Assembly (NCBI GenBank): GCA_964598225.1
Contig: CAZRBG010000007.1
Coordinates: 62,001 to 126,000, forward strand
DNA: 64,000 bases
From: SG8-4 sp964598225
Lineage (GTDB): Bacteria > Planctomycetota > Phycisphaerae > Sedimentisphaerales > Anaerobacaceae
Direction of reading: 5' to 3'
The notes beneath the pieces were generated by a model, which was given only the letters and a program-made list of their open reading frames with translations, ran no database searches and had not been told where the DNA came from. Made by a program: the position numbers and the translations under genes. Positions 1 through 9,001 of this stretch are shown piece by piece (position 1 is the stretch's first letter; each line of letters begins with the position of its first letter).

Positions 1-357
1 GCGAGCCATGAACTCGCGATGGCTCTATTGTATATCTTTGTGGCTAATATAGGCGCCAAAGCGGACATCTCCCGGCTCACCGGCTCAGCGGCGTGGTTCA
101 TCCTTGCGTGCTACGTCTGGATTTTTATACACGGCGGATTTTGCCTGCTGGGGGCATATCTGCTGAAAGTCGACGTTCACTCCACTGCGATTGCAAGCGC
201 CGCAAACATCGGCGGAGCGGCAAGCGCACCGGTGGTTGCTTCCCATCACAATAAAAAGCTCGTGCCGGTAAGTATCCTGATGGCTCTGCTGGGCTATGCT
301 GTCGGTACGTATGCCGCGTTCGCAGCGGCCTGGATGTGCTCCAAGCTGAGCGGCTAA
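1..357 (+). CDS. DUF819 family membrane protein, C-terminal part
   Basis: The frame is open from base 1, so this is the last ~118 residues of a protein that starts before the window. Three hydrophobic stretches are visible (around LLYIFVANIGA, WFILACYVWIFIHGGFCLL and VPVSILMALLGYAVGTYAA), separated by a Gly/Ala/Ser loop AANIGGAASAPVVAS. That loop and the ending resemble the DUF819 (YjcL-like) integral membrane family, whose members are about 400 residues long; their function is not established, and a transport role is often guessed. The TAA stop at 355-357 overlaps the stop of the convergent propeller gene by four bases. Family assignment is by recollection of motifs, without an alignment. 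Confidence 0.7.
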   Translation, partial: ASHELAMALLYIFVANIGAKADISRLTGSAAWFILACYVWIFIHGGFCLLGAYLLKVDVHSTAIASAANIGGAASAPVVASHHNKKLVPVSILMALLGYAVGTYAAFAAAWMCSKLSG

Positions 358-1877
358 TTTCCGTTTTGGAGTTGAGCGGATTTAAATTTCAAAGCAAAAA
401 GCCTGTTTTGCTTGGGCAGGTAGAACACCCCGTCCTGAATTGTCGGCGTGATAGCCATCGACCTGACGCGGCTCTCGGCAAGGACTTGCTTCTGCCGGCT
501 GGCCTTGAAGACCCAGAACCGGTTTCGCTCGGTGCTGATATAGACCTTGCCGTCTACGACAACCGGCGAGGCGCTCCATACGCCCGCGCCCAGCCCGTGC
601 TGCCAGTAGAGTTCTCCCGTTTCGGTGTCAAAACAATGCAGTCGCCCCGAAAAGTCCGAGATATAGAGCAAGCCTTCGTCTATCGCCGCATCGGACAGAG
701 TCCGGTCGACACGGCGAGACTCCCATACCTTCCGCCCCGTCGCCCCGTCAATGCACGAGAGCATTCCCCGCCCCGGACCGTGAATCGGGCTCTGGCCAAT
801 GGCAACGTAAATGCGCTCGTTGCAAACGACCGGCGTTGCGATGATCTCGCTTGGCCCGTCCGGGCTTTTGCTCTTCCAGCCGCTGTAGGGAACTTCTTGG
901 CCGTCTCGCAGGCGGTAGTCGGGCGGATTGCAGTCGTGCCGCCATATCTTTTTCAGCGTTTGCGGCTTGTGGCACCCTTCTGCCGGTTTGAGCGGCTCGA
1001 AGGCATAGAGAACGCCGTCTCCGCCGCCGAAGAGGATCATTTCTTGCCCTTTGATTTCCGCCGCAACCGGCGAAGACCAGTTACCGTGAAACATCCGTTT
1101 GCCGATCAGCTCGCCGTCAGTCGCAGCCAGTCGGCCTGTGTTTTTGTCCAGCACGATCAGCGTCGGCGCCTGCGGATTAACCACGTACTTGTGCTTGTCA
1201 TCCTGGCCGTTCGAGGTGCATACGTATAGGTAATCCCCATGCAGCAGCGGTGTGCTTCCGCACACATCGTGCGGCACAACCGACACTTCTTCTATCATAT
1301 CGAACTGCCAGATGATGTCTCCATCGGTTTTCGCGAGTCGGTATTCGGGATGCCGGCGCACGCCCATGTACTCGATTTCATTGACAAACGGGCCGTCATT
1401 GCCGTCAGCCTGGCCGTCGCGGTCCAGACATAGAACGTCGCCGCGAGGCCCGACGATATAGAGACGTTTGCCGTCAATCGCGGGCCTGGAACATACGCCG
1501 CACTGCCAGTGGTTGAAATGAAACGGGGCCTTGGTTCCTTCCATGTACCGGGGGATGACAAGTTGCCAGATCATATCGCCGGTAGCTTGGTCCAGACACA
1601 TCACTATCCCGCCTCCGGTTCGATACAGCACCGGATGCTTCAACCCCCTGTCATTGATCCCGATGAATACGCGCCCGTCGTCGATTCGCGGCATCGTATA
1701 TTGATGCGTTCCGAGCCTGATCTCCCACAACAAATCCTCCGAACTAAACACATCCGACAGAGCCCCGCTTCCGGCGGCTATAGCCGGCAGCGAGCCAATC
1801 GTAAGAACAAACAAAAAGCCTGAAAGTAAAAAATGGCCGGTCTCACCGGAACGTTTATGTCTTGAATACGTACTCAC
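354..1877 (-). CDS. Secreted PQQ-like beta-propeller protein
   Basis: 507 residues starting at a GTG (1875-1877) preceded by GAGGAA. Residues ~15-35 form a hydrophobic signal peptide ending near AIAAG, so the protein is probably exported. The rest carries the repeated pattern of PQQ-like/BamB-type propellers: D-x-A/G-T-G-x-x-x-W blades such as LDQATGDMIWQL, IDGATGRKVWES and FDTETGELYWQH. No catalytic quinoprotein residues can be assigned, so it is safer to call it a propeller scaffold than a dehydrogenase. Such proteins are numerous in planctomycetes and often accompany sulfatases. It lies 21 bases downstream of a small conserved-looking gene and the sulfatase, probably in the same transcript. 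Confidence 0.85.
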   Translation of the reverse strand: MSTYSRHKRSGETGHFLLSGFLFVLTIGSLPAIAAGSGALSDVFSSEDLLWEIRLGTHQYTMPRIDDGRVFIGINDRGLKHPVLYRTGGGIVMCLDQATGDMIWQLVIPRYMEGTKAPFHFNHWQCGVCSRPAIDGKRLYIVGPRGDVLCLDRDGQADGNDGPFVNEIEYMGVRRHPEYRLAKTDGDIIWQFDMIEEVSVVPHDVCGSTPLLHGDYLYVCTSNGQDDKHKYVVNPQAPTLIVLDKNTGRLAATDGELIGKRMFHGNWSSPVAAEIKGQEMILFGGGDGVLYAFEPLKPAEGCHKPQTLKKIWRHDCNPPDYRLRDGQEVPYSGWKSKSPDGPSEIIATPVVCNERIYVAIGQSPIHGPGRGMLSCIDGATGRKVWESRRVDRTLSDAAIDEGLLYISDFSGRLHCFDTETGELYWQHGLGAGVWSASPVVVDGKVYISTERNRFWVFKASRQKQVLAESRVRSMAITPTIQDGVFYLPKQNRLFALKFKSAQLQNGN

Positions 1878-1898
1878 AGTTCCTCAGCTCCACAAATT

Positions 1899-2141
1899 TC
1901 AGGCAGTGTTCCTGCACAACCTCTCGATGTCTCTTGCTACAATATCGGCAATAACCTGCTCCTGACCGAGGGATTCTATATGGGACTGCATAGCCTGCCC
2001 GGCCGGATGCAGCTTAGGCCGGCGTTGCTCGGGTTTTACTTTGTTGGCCGGACCTTTCCTCTTTACGGAGGAATTTTTCCGCTGCTCGGCCAGAATCTGC
2101 TCGGCCAGGTCGAATTTTGGAATTCCATTTCTCTGTTCCAT
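1899..2141 (-). CDS. Small hypothetical protein, 80 aa
   Basis: A short, strongly charged protein (many Lys, Arg, Gln, Glu) without signal peptide or membrane segment. It begins MEQRNGIPKFDLAEQILAEQ and has a Lys/Arg/Pro-rich centre. It is supported as a real gene by a good ribosome-binding site (GGAGAG six bases before the ATG) and by fitting tightly between the sulfatase stop (22 bases away) and the propeller start (21 bases away) on the same strand. No family is recognised. The amphipathic N-terminal stretch and acidic C-terminal helix could mediate protein contacts, but that is a guess. Confidence 0.65.
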   Translation of the reverse strand: MEQRNGIPKFDLAEQILAEQRKNSSVKRKGPANKVKPEQRRPKLHPAGQAMQSHIESLGQEQVIADIVARDIERLCRNTA

Positions 2142-2162
2142 TTTGCTCTCCAGCTTCCACTT

Positions 2163-3923
2163 CTACAAATGCCTGGCGTATACGTAGTATGCCCCGCGCG
2201 AGACACCGTTGTCGTCGGTGAACCAGGTTTGCAGCTTCGTCTTGCCAGCTTCGAGGTTCACCCTGAACGTCACCTCTTTAGCTTCGGGATCGACCTGCTT
2301 GCTTTGGTCTACATCCCCGACCTTGATTGTCGCCTTCTTGACTTGTATAGCTTTGCCTCCATCTAAACCGGCATTGATCGCGGCATTCGTCTCCTTCGGC
2401 CATCTGCGAAGGCCAAATTCATAGCTCCCGTCGCGATCGATATCGACGGCCCAGAATCCATTTGCCTTCATACCGTTTCGGATAGCGTTCTGATGCCAGG
2501 GCACTCGGGGCGTGTGCCAGTCGTGAGACATGAGGCGAGTCGGATTCTGCTCGTCCGAGCCGATAACGATCCTGCAATATTCGTCAAAACGTTCGGAGAA
2601 ATCGGCCCATAACTTTTCGTAAAAGTGGCGTAGTTTCGTTATCACCTCCGGATTTGCACCGGCAACATCGTTTCGCTGGGCAGGATCGGTCTGAATGTCG
2701 TAAAGCGCTTTACCGTTGATTAAGCGCCACCGCTGGGTCATTACGGCACTCTTGCGCCATTTCTCCGGGTGCTCGATCCGCTGGGAATGGACCATCAGCG
2801 TACGATCAGGCCAATTGCTTGTCTTGTCCTTGAGCAGCCGCACTAAACTGGTGCCGTCGAACTTCACGTCCTTGGGTTTCTTCAGGCCGCACAACCCGAT
2901 TAATGTCGGAAGGACATCAATATGAGCCGAAAGCCGGTCGATGTCGCCGGGACCGTCGAGCCCACCGGCGGGCCACCGGATGAAGAACGGCACTCGGTGC
3001 CCGCCCTCGTATTCCGATCCCTTGCGGCCTCTCATGCCGCCGGAATAGCTTCCGGAAGTGCCGTTGTCGGTCATGAAAATGAGTATGGTATTGTCTGCGA
3101 GGCCCAATTCACTCAGCCGTCGCATTAGCCGGCCCATATTTTCGTCGATGTTTGTAATCATGCCGTAGAAATTAGCCTGTCTGTCTTTCACGCCCTTGTC
3201 TCTGTAGGGCTTGCTGTATTTATCCGCGACATTGTAAGGGCCGTGCGGAGCGTTGGTCGGAACATAGCAGAAGAAGGGCCGGTCTTTGTTGGCCTCGATG
3301 AACTTCATCGCTTCGCCGAACCATATATCCGTGCAGTAGCCCTCGAACTTCTTCGGCTTGCCGTTGTGAAAGTACGTATCGTCGAAATAATCGTTGCCCC
3401 AGTAATCGGGGCCCTGTCCGACACCGCCTCCCTTGTGTATCAGGACTTCCTGGAAACCGCGGTCCTGCGGCCTGAACGGATAATTATCGCCCAGGTGCCA
3501 CTTGCCGAAGATGCCTGTCTTGTAACCGCCCGATGAGAAAATATCCGCCACCGTTGTCTCGTGCTTACCCAGCAGCGACCGGCCCATGATGGTATGCCAG
3601 ACGCCTGTTCGCGTGGAGTAGTGCCCGGTCATCAACGCCGAACGCGTGGGCGAACAGGTCGGATCGACGTGGAAATCTGTGAATCTGATACTCTGTGAGT
3701 GCAGCTTGTCCAGATTTGGCGTTACGATCGCGTCGTTGCCGTGGCAGTGCAGATCGCCGTAGCCCTGGTCGTCGGTCATCACCAGAACAACGTTCGGTCT
3801 TTTGCTGTGGCTCGTTCCCGCCCGGCCCGTGTCGACAAAACTCGGAAATGCCGACAGAGCACCGGTCGATACCACAGCCGCTCCGACATTGCGTAAAAAT
3901 TCTCTTCTTGATGTTCTATCCAT
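2163..3923 (-). CDS. Tat-exported type I sulfatase
   Basis: 586-residue arylsulfatase-family enzyme that would hydrolyse a sulfate ester, probably on a sulfated polysaccharide. A twin-arginine signal (SRREFLR, residues 5-11) is followed by a hydrophobic stretch, so it is exported folded. The metal-binding DDQGYGD lies at residues 51-57 and the modification site C90-S-P-T-R-S-A-L-M-T-G, where Cys90 becomes formylglycine, is intact. The C-terminal third (from about residue 480) has a beta-rich region ending VYARHL that is common in planctomycete sulfatases. It follows an M16 peptidase with only two bases between. The substrate cannot be read from sequence. Confidence 0.93.
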   Translation of the reverse strand: MDRTSRREFLRNVGAAVVSTGALSAFPSFVDTGRAGTSHSKRPNVVLVMTDDQGYGDLHCHGNDAIVTPNLDKLHSQSIRFTDFHVDPTCSPTRSALMTGHYSTRTGVWHTIMGRSLLGKHETTVADIFSSGGYKTGIFGKWHLGDNYPFRPQDRGFQEVLIHKGGGVGQGPDYWGNDYFDDTYFHNGKPKKFEGYCTDIWFGEAMKFIEANKDRPFFCYVPTNAPHGPYNVADKYSKPYRDKGVKDRQANFYGMITNIDENMGRLMRRLSELGLADNTILIFMTDNGTSGSYSGGMRGRKGSEYEGGHRVPFFIRWPAGGLDGPGDIDRLSAHIDVLPTLIGLCGLKKPKDVKFDGTSLVRLLKDKTSNWPDRTLMVHSQRIEHPEKWRKSAVMTQRWRLINGKALYDIQTDPAQRNDVAGANPEVITKLRHFYEKLWADFSERFDEYCRIVIGSDEQNPTRLMSHDWHTPRVPWHQNAIRNGMKANGFWAVDIDRDGSYEFGLRRWPKETNAAINAGLDGGKAIQVKKATIKVGDVDQSKQVDPEAKEVTFRVNLEAGKTKLQTWFTDDNGVSRGAYYVYARHL

Positions 3924-3925
3924 CG

Positions 3926-5167
3926 TTATTCATCCTTCCGATCAGCTTCCGTCGCCGGTCCTATGGAAAGTTGCGTAAAATCGCCCGGTTTGACCTCTTC
4001 AATAAGTGCATTAACATCTTCAACCGTAACAGCTTTAATCGCCTCGACGTCGTCTTCGATCGTCCGATATTGCTGTAGATACGTCCAGTTAAAACCGAGG
4101 TCTATCAGCCGGCCCATAGGCAGCTCGTCCTTGATGACCAGCGTACTGAGAGTCTTGTTCTTCGCCGTCGTCAGTTCCTCCTGCGTTACACCATTGCTTG
4201 CGAGGTCGTCGAAAATGCCCCGTACTATATCCAGCACCTTCGGGACTTTCTCTCTGCCGCACCGGATATAGCTGTAAAATGTCCCCGTCCCGTCCATCGC
4301 TGCGTAGGTCATGGAAGCGGCCTCGGCAAGGGCCTTGTCCACCAGTTCCCAGAAGAAACGCGATCCCACCTCGTCGCCGATTATCGCTCCCAGCAGCGAA
4401 GCGGCGAATCTGTTCGTCGCCTGGGCCGACACCCCTTCGCTCATCAGGCATATATGCTCGCGCACGAGATTGGCTTTCTCGATCCGGTCGTTTCGTTTGC
4501 TGCCGCTGTGGTGCTTTAGTTCTCTGCCGACACTCTGTTTTTCCCATTTGCTGCACGACTCTGAAGCTATCGAACGGATCTGATTCCAGTCGAAGTTGCC
4601 GGCGCAGGCAAGAACCATGTTGTTGGGAGCGTAACGTCTCGTGAAATACTCTCGCATCTGTTCTGCGGCCAGGCCGTCGATACTCTCGACGCTGCCGAGG
4701 ACGCTGTTTCCGCAGGGATGCCCGTCGAAGTGCAGAGACCTGCATCGATCCATCACGTCAAAACTGGGCAGATCCTGGTACATCGCGATTTCTTCTTTGA
4801 TAACGTTCTTCTCAATATTGAAGTCTTCATCACGAAGCGACGGTCTCATCAGATCCGCCCAGAGCTGAGTCACCTCCGCCAGGTACTCGGGAAGAATCGC
4901 CGCGTAAAAGACCGTATTTTCCTCACTGGTGAAGGCGTTGAATCTCGCTCCCGTTCGATCGAATGCCTCATTAACCTCAAGCGCGCTTAGCTTTTCAGTG
5001 CCCTTGAAAAGCATGTGTTCGAGATAATGCGATACGCCGCTGATTTCAGGAATTTCGTCCCGGGATCCGGTTTTGACGAAGAAACCAACCGCCGCCGACT
5101 TAGCGGATTTGTTGACTTCACCGATCAAAGTGAGGCCATTCGGTAATTTATCGTTCTTAAATTCCAT
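3926..5167 (-). CDS. M16 zinc metallopeptidase, active subunit
   Basis: 413 residues, typical of one M16B half. The inverted zinc motif H47-Y-L-E50-H51 and the distal glutamate E126 (74 residues after H51) are all present, so this subunit should be catalytic. There is no signal peptide; a cytoplasmic or unconventional location is likely. The upstream gene (5303-6538) is a paralogue in which the same residues are replaced. The pair fits the M16B arrangement in which active and inactive subunits combine to form a chamber, as in mitochondrial processing peptidase. The sulfatase begins three bases downstream, so the three genes are probably co-transcribed. Confidence 0.93.
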   Translation of the reverse strand: MEFKNDKLPNGLTLIGEVNKSAKSAAVGFFVKTGSRDEIPEISGVSHYLEHMLFKGTEKLSALEVNEAFDRTGARFNAFTSEENTVFYAAILPEYLAEVTQLWADLMRPSLRDEDFNIEKNVIKEEIAMYQDLPSFDVMDRCRSLHFDGHPCGNSVLGSVESIDGLAAEQMREYFTRRYAPNNMVLACAGNFDWNQIRSIASESCSKWEKQSVGRELKHHSGSKRNDRIEKANLVREHICLMSEGVSAQATNRFAASLLGAIIGDEVGSRFFWELVDKALAEAASMTYAAMDGTGTFYSYIRCGREKVPKVLDIVRGIFDDLASNGVTQEELTTAKNKTLSTLVIKDELPMGRLIDLGFNWTYLQQYRTIEDDVEAIKAVTVEDVNALIEEVKPGDFTQLSIGPATEADRKDE

Positions 5168-5191
5168 GTAATGTCCTACATCATTCTCGTC

Positions 5192-5306
5192 GCAGCACGG
5201 GCATCTCCCTATGGGACCCCTTAGAGGCTGCCCATGAGTCGCAGTCCGCCTTCGGCGGATTGGTCCTGCAATTTGTTGTTCTCCACGGGCGGGATGCCCG
5301 TGCTAC
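5192..5306. repeat. Paired palindromic element, copy 1
   Basis: Between the two M16 genes. A left unit (GCAGCACGGGCATC, 5192-5205) and an inverted right unit (GGGCGGGATGCCCGTGCTAC, 5287-5306) flank a central hairpin TCCGCC-TTC-GGCGGA (5246-5260). The right unit contains the stop codon of the upstream M16 gene (TAG, complement of 5303-5305). The layout unit - central hairpin - inverted unit is repeated at 36120-36193, and related pairs occur at 22333, 37499 and 50595. It behaves like a REP/BIME-type dispersed repeat. Confidence 0.75.
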
Positions 5307-6538
5307 GTCACCATTACCCGCTTCGGTCCTATTGTCACAACCGCAAAGTCATCGAATTTCGTACTTCGCAAGAATCCCAGGACCGAATCGACCGTGGTCT
5401 GTTCTATTCTATTCTTGATTTCGTCCAGACTTCGCACTCTGCCCAATATATAGAAATCACTTCCGATGGCACTTGCCCGGCTGCCGGAGGACTCGCTTTG
5501 CAGGATCACTGAGCTTTTGAGTCCGACTTTCGCACGGGCTATTTCTTCCTCGCTGATCCCGTCGCTAAGTCTATTGAATTCACCCACCACGCAATCATAC
5601 GTTTCCTGTGCTTTATCCGGGATGGTTCCGGCATAGCACATCATTCCTGCGGCCTCCTTGAGGCCGTGGTATCTCGCCCCAATCGCGTAACATAAACCTC
5701 GCTTTTCTCTGACCTCGGTAAATAATCTGGCGCTCATTCCGCCCGACAGCACCGAAACTGCCACCCGGGCGTTGTAGTAGTCCTCATCGGTAGGTTTCAC
5801 CGTCTCTGTCATCAACCCTATATGCACCTGAGCCCCGTCATTCTCAATATGAGTATATTTGCCTTCGCTCGGCGTCAACTCTATCGACTGACTCTCCTGC
5901 CGCCGCTCACTTTCAAACAATCGCTCGACCTGTTTACAAACAGCATCGAAGTCATACTTGCCCGCAACCGTAAAGATTGTCTGAGAAAGATTGAAATTGT
6001 CACGGACGATTTGTTCCGAGGTGGCCGCAGTCAGATTTTTTAACTCTGAGATATTTCCGACCGTGCTGCGCCCCAGAGGTTTCGGATAGAACTGCTCGCG
6101 CAGTTTGAGCATAACCTTCTGCCGGGGGTCGTCATCCAGAGACAACACCTCGTCAATCGCCAGTTGCCGGGCAAGCTCGAACTTTTCCTGCCTGAGCCTG
6201 GGTCTTAGAATAACGTCGGCATACAAATCCAAAGCCTCAGCCAGGTTGCCGGACTCAAGAGCAGCTCCAATAGCCAGGTGCGAACTTCCCACCGAACGCC
6301 CTCGCATCAGCCCGAGCCCGTCGAGTGCATCGCTTAGCTGCCTGCTGTTTTTGTCGCCGGCTCCGCGGAATATCCAGTCGGCGATAACGTTCGTCGCTCC
6401 GCAGCAGCCTTCGGGCAGATGCGCGACCCCGGCCGGAAGCATAAAATCGAACGCCACAGACTCGACCGCCTCCATAGGCTCGCCGAGAAGAACCATCCCG
6501 TTGTGCAAGACGTGTTTATCAAAATGCTCTGCCATCAA
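5303..6538 (-). CDS. M16-family peptidase-like protein, inactive subunit
   Basis: 411 residues with the M16 fold pattern (for example FDFMLPAGVAHLPEGCCGATN and later KRGLCYAIGARYHGL). At the place of the HxxEH zinc motif it has N50-V-I-A53-D54, so both histidines and the catalytic glutamate are gone. By analogy with the MPP alpha subunit and other M16B pairs it probably contributes substrate binding, including a glycine-rich loop, and forms a heterodimer with the downstream active subunit. Its stop codon lies inside a dispersed palindromic repeat, which separates the two genes by 135 bases. Confidence 0.9.
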   Translation of the reverse strand: MMAEHFDKHVLHNGMVLLGEPMEAVESVAFDFMLPAGVAHLPEGCCGATNVIADWIFRGAGDKNSRQLSDALDGLGLMRGRSVGSSHLAIGAALESGNLAEALDLYADVILRPRLRQEKFELARQLAIDEVLSLDDDPRQKVMLKLREQFYPKPLGRSTVGNISELKNLTAATSEQIVRDNFNLSQTIFTVAGKYDFDAVCKQVERLFESERRQESQSIELTPSEGKYTHIENDGAQVHIGLMTETVKPTDEDYYNARVAVSVLSGGMSARLFTEVREKRGLCYAIGARYHGLKEAAGMMCYAGTIPDKAQETYDCVVGEFNRLSDGISEEEIARAKVGLKSSVILQSESSGSRASAIGSDFYILGRVRSLDEIKNRIEQTTVDSVLGFLRSTKFDDFAVVTIGPKRVMVT

Positions 6539-6601
6539 TCGGCTCCGTTAAGAATATCAAAAAAAGACGAGGACGGATTCTAACGGCAAACGCCAGGCCC
6601 T

Positions 6602-7702
6602 TCAACTCTTAAATCCGATAATGAATGCGTAAGCTCCCTTGTTGTGGGTATCGGAGCAGTCAAAATTCGACTTTAGAAACTCGTCGATGTGAATAACCTG
6701 CATCCCGGATGCGTATTGTTCGAAAACGGGCTTAGTCCGGGACACGCTCAGGCAGTTCCAATGGTAATCGCGGACCGGTTTGACGATATGCTCCTCGCCA
6801 TCGTGCATATTGAAGAATCCGGCACAGATTTCGCCCCTCGTGACCCGGCAAAGCTCCGAAATCGCCGCTTCCATAGCCTCGATGGACAGATGCTCGAACA
6901 GATCGTGCACAAAACAATAATCAAACGCATTATCCTCGGCATCGATTTCAAGCACATTGTCGACCTTGAAACGCCCGCGAGAACATATATGCCGGACGTT
7001 TCGAACATTCTTCTGGCACAGGTCGAAACCTGTGTAGTCAAGAAACCTCGCGATGCCGAAGCTATCGATGAATCTATAGTCATTGGCCGAGCCGCAGGCA
7101 GGCTCAAGGACGGAAATGCCCTGATGCTGCTCGCTTTCCAGCGCTTCGCTCCAGATTCTCTCGAAAACGGACATGAGATAATCCGGAATCGGCGCTTCGG
7201 CAGTCTCGACGGGCGCCCAGCTCAACAGATTGCAGATATAGTTCGGCAGTATCAGCCCGGCGAAAGTATCGGACACATAAAACGGGATTCGCAGCCCCTC
7301 AGCGTCACTCCGACCCGTCAATAGTGCATCAAGTACATTTTGTAACCGTAGCGGTTTTACGCCGTCTTTGAGAAGCCCGAGCAACCAATTCACCACCAGG
7401 CCGAAGCGTATTTCCTGCTCCGCCAGATAATCGAACCGGCTGCCGAACAATCGGCGAATAAGGAAATGCCGCGTCAAAATGCTCTGCACATTAATCCGCG
7501 GATCCTCCACATCCCGAACGAGATAATCCCGCAACGTCCCCCGGCCGTGCCGTATCCACGATTTTACCAGTCCCCGCGTTTCTCGTCTCAAGCGATCTTC
7601 CACTACATATCCTACAAAACGTATCGTTTCACCATCATTACCACTGTCAGCGGCAGGCTCACAACCGGAAAGCCGGCAATAGTATGACGAGGAAACTAAC
7701 AC
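6602..7702 (-). CDS. SAM-dependent methyltransferase
   Basis: 366 residues; the start at 7702 is a GTG. The class I Rossmann methyltransferase signature lies in the second half: SVLEPACGSANDYR (motif I), then YTGFDLCQKN, FKVDNVLEID and FDYCFVHDLFEHLS (motif IV region), followed by CRVTRGEICAGFFN. The N-terminal ~150 residues (RFVGYVVEDRLRRETRG onward) are helical and unassigned and could set the substrate. The fold places it with small-molecule or glycan methyltransferases. No neighbour identifies the substrate; it lies 63 bases upstream of the M16 pair on the same strand. Confidence 0.75.
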   Translation of the reverse strand: MLVSSSYYCRLSGCEPAADSGNDGETIRFVGYVVEDRLRRETRGLVKSWIRHGRGTLRDYLVRDVEDPRINVQSILTRHFLIRRLFGSRFDYLAEQEIRFGLVVNWLLGLLKDGVKPLRLQNVLDALLTGRSDAEGLRIPFYVSDTFAGLILPNYICNLLSWAPVETAEAPIPDYLMSVFERIWSEALESEQHQGISVLEPACGSANDYRFIDSFGIARFLDYTGFDLCQKNVRNVRHICSRGRFKVDNVLEIDAEDNAFDYCFVHDLFEHLSIEAMEAAISELCRVTRGEICAGFFNMHDGEEHIVKPVRDYHWNCLSVSRTKPVFEQYASGMQVIHIDEFLKSNFDCSDTHNKGAYAFIIGFKS

Positions 7703-7774
7703 TCGTGGTATAAGAAAATCGCTCCTCAGCCTGTGTAGTTTTTGTGAGAAATCGACTGCCCAGACTCTGGGCGT

Positions 7775-9001
7775 CTATTTTATTAGCTGCTCGTAACGCT
7801 TCTGGTCCGAAACGGTTTCACTGTGACCATCAAGAAAACACACCGCGACTCCACCATCCGGCCACCGGTCATAGACCTCATAGAGCATTACTTCCATCGA
7901 CCAATCTGGAACACTCCTGTCAGGCCGACGATATTGTATCACAGGCGGTCCATCCGGATCATCCGGTGCGGACCTTACCCTTCCGAGTGCTTTGTTTGAA
8001 ATGATTTTCGCCGTCACGAGATCCGCCAGTTCCTCAGGGAACATGTCATCATGCTGACTGGCATAGATCAAACAACATTTGCCCAGATACATGATCTTTG
8101 CCAGGCGTTTTTCCCGATTCTCCGACCAGCCCGGATTTCCTATTTTAACTGTATACCCATCAGGCGGCTCAAGGGTAAACAGACCGTCATCCAATCCGAC
8201 GTCAATTCGGATCGCGGTATACATCACGGGCGAACGGCTCTCGTCCGCCCATTTATGCTCGATCTGAACGGGATAATTCGTCTCAGGATCAATCCACACC
8301 GTTGTAATTCGATTGCCCCGATGCGATTGGAGCAAAAGTACAGATTGCCCGTCAAGCTCGACTTTACCATGATCCTCTACCGCTCCCGCACTCCATTCGA
8401 GAAGCTTGTCACGAAGACGTGTGTCAAGCTCGGTGAGTTTCAATTCGCCTGTTTGGTTATCGACTGTATAATCAGCGCTCAAATCGTAGAGAAGAGCCGT
8501 TTTCTCTATCGGTTTGAGCCTGAGTTCCCGGCGCGCACCATAATCGGTGATGGTGATTTCTCCTATGTATTTCGGCCAGGGAGATGTAAGTTGTTCATGA
8601 CGCTCTAAGTCCGGCTCCTTGAACATTTCTTTCTGCTTCATCAGATATTTGCCGCGTTTGCCGTCCTTTTCATATGTGACCTCAAACATTTCAACGCATG
8701 AAAAAGTGCCCGCCTCTCGGATGCTATCCATTGCCGCTGCATATACTGCACTTGCTCCATCGATAGACTTGCCGGTCTCGACAATTCCCACAATCATCGC
8801 TATTGCAAGCACCGCCGCGGCAGTTAGCTTTATCATTCTACTTCTCATAATTGCCTTCAATATATTTTGTTGACGCTTGTTGCGTTCTTTTGATTCTTTC
8901 AAAGCCCTGAGGGCATCCTCGAGTACTTCACGGTCTCTTTCGACTTTTGTTTCAAGAAGCACGTTCTTCATGAATTTTTCTATTTTCTCTGCAGGCCTCA
9001 T
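7775..9001 (-). CDS. Membrane-anchored sigma-factor partner with LolA-like domain
   Basis: 408 residues. The N-terminal ~50 residues are charged and cytoplasmic. One transmembrane segment follows (LTAAAVLAIAMIVGIVETG, about residues 54-72), then a large outside domain with the beta-strand pattern of LolA/outer-membrane lipoprotein-sorting-like proteins (TVWIDPETNYPVQIEHKW is typical). The C-terminal part ends VCFLDGHSETVSD, close to the DG-H motif of planctomycete prepilin-like proteins. The ATG overlaps the stop of the upstream ECF sigma factor by four bases (ATGA), so the two are translationally coupled. A role in controlling that sigma factor is likely but inferred from position. Confidence 0.75.
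   Translation of the reverse strand: MRPAEKIEKFMKNVLLETKVERDREVLEDALRALKESKERNKRQQNILKAIMRSRMIKLTAAAVLAIAMIVGIVETGKSIDGASAVYAAAMDSIREAGTFSCVEMFEVTYEKDGKRGKYLMKQKEMFKEPDLERHEQLTSPWPKYIGEITITDYGARRELRLKPIEKTALLYDLSADYTVDNQTGELKLTELDTRLRDKLLEWSAGAVEDHGKVELDGQSVLLLQSHRGNRITTVWIDPETNYPVQIEHKWADESRSPVMYTAIRIDVGLDDGLFTLEPPDGYTVKIGNPGWSENREKRLAKIMYLGKCCLIYASQHDDMFPEELADLVTAKIISNKALGRVRSAPDDPDGPPVIQYRRPDRSVPDWSMEVMLYEVYDRWPDGGVAVCFLDGHSETVSDQKRYEQLIK

Noticed and set aside
336..1229. A 297-codon plus-strand open frame
   Set aside because: It is antisense to the propeller gene on the minus strand, whose signal peptide and blade motifs are clear. The plus-strand product is Arg/Pro-rich without family features.
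1899..1901. UGA of the 80-residue protein as a further selenocysteine candidate
   Set aside because: Read-through reaches another stop within a few codons, there is no Cys/Sec redox context, and it carries on into the ribosome-binding site of the next gene.
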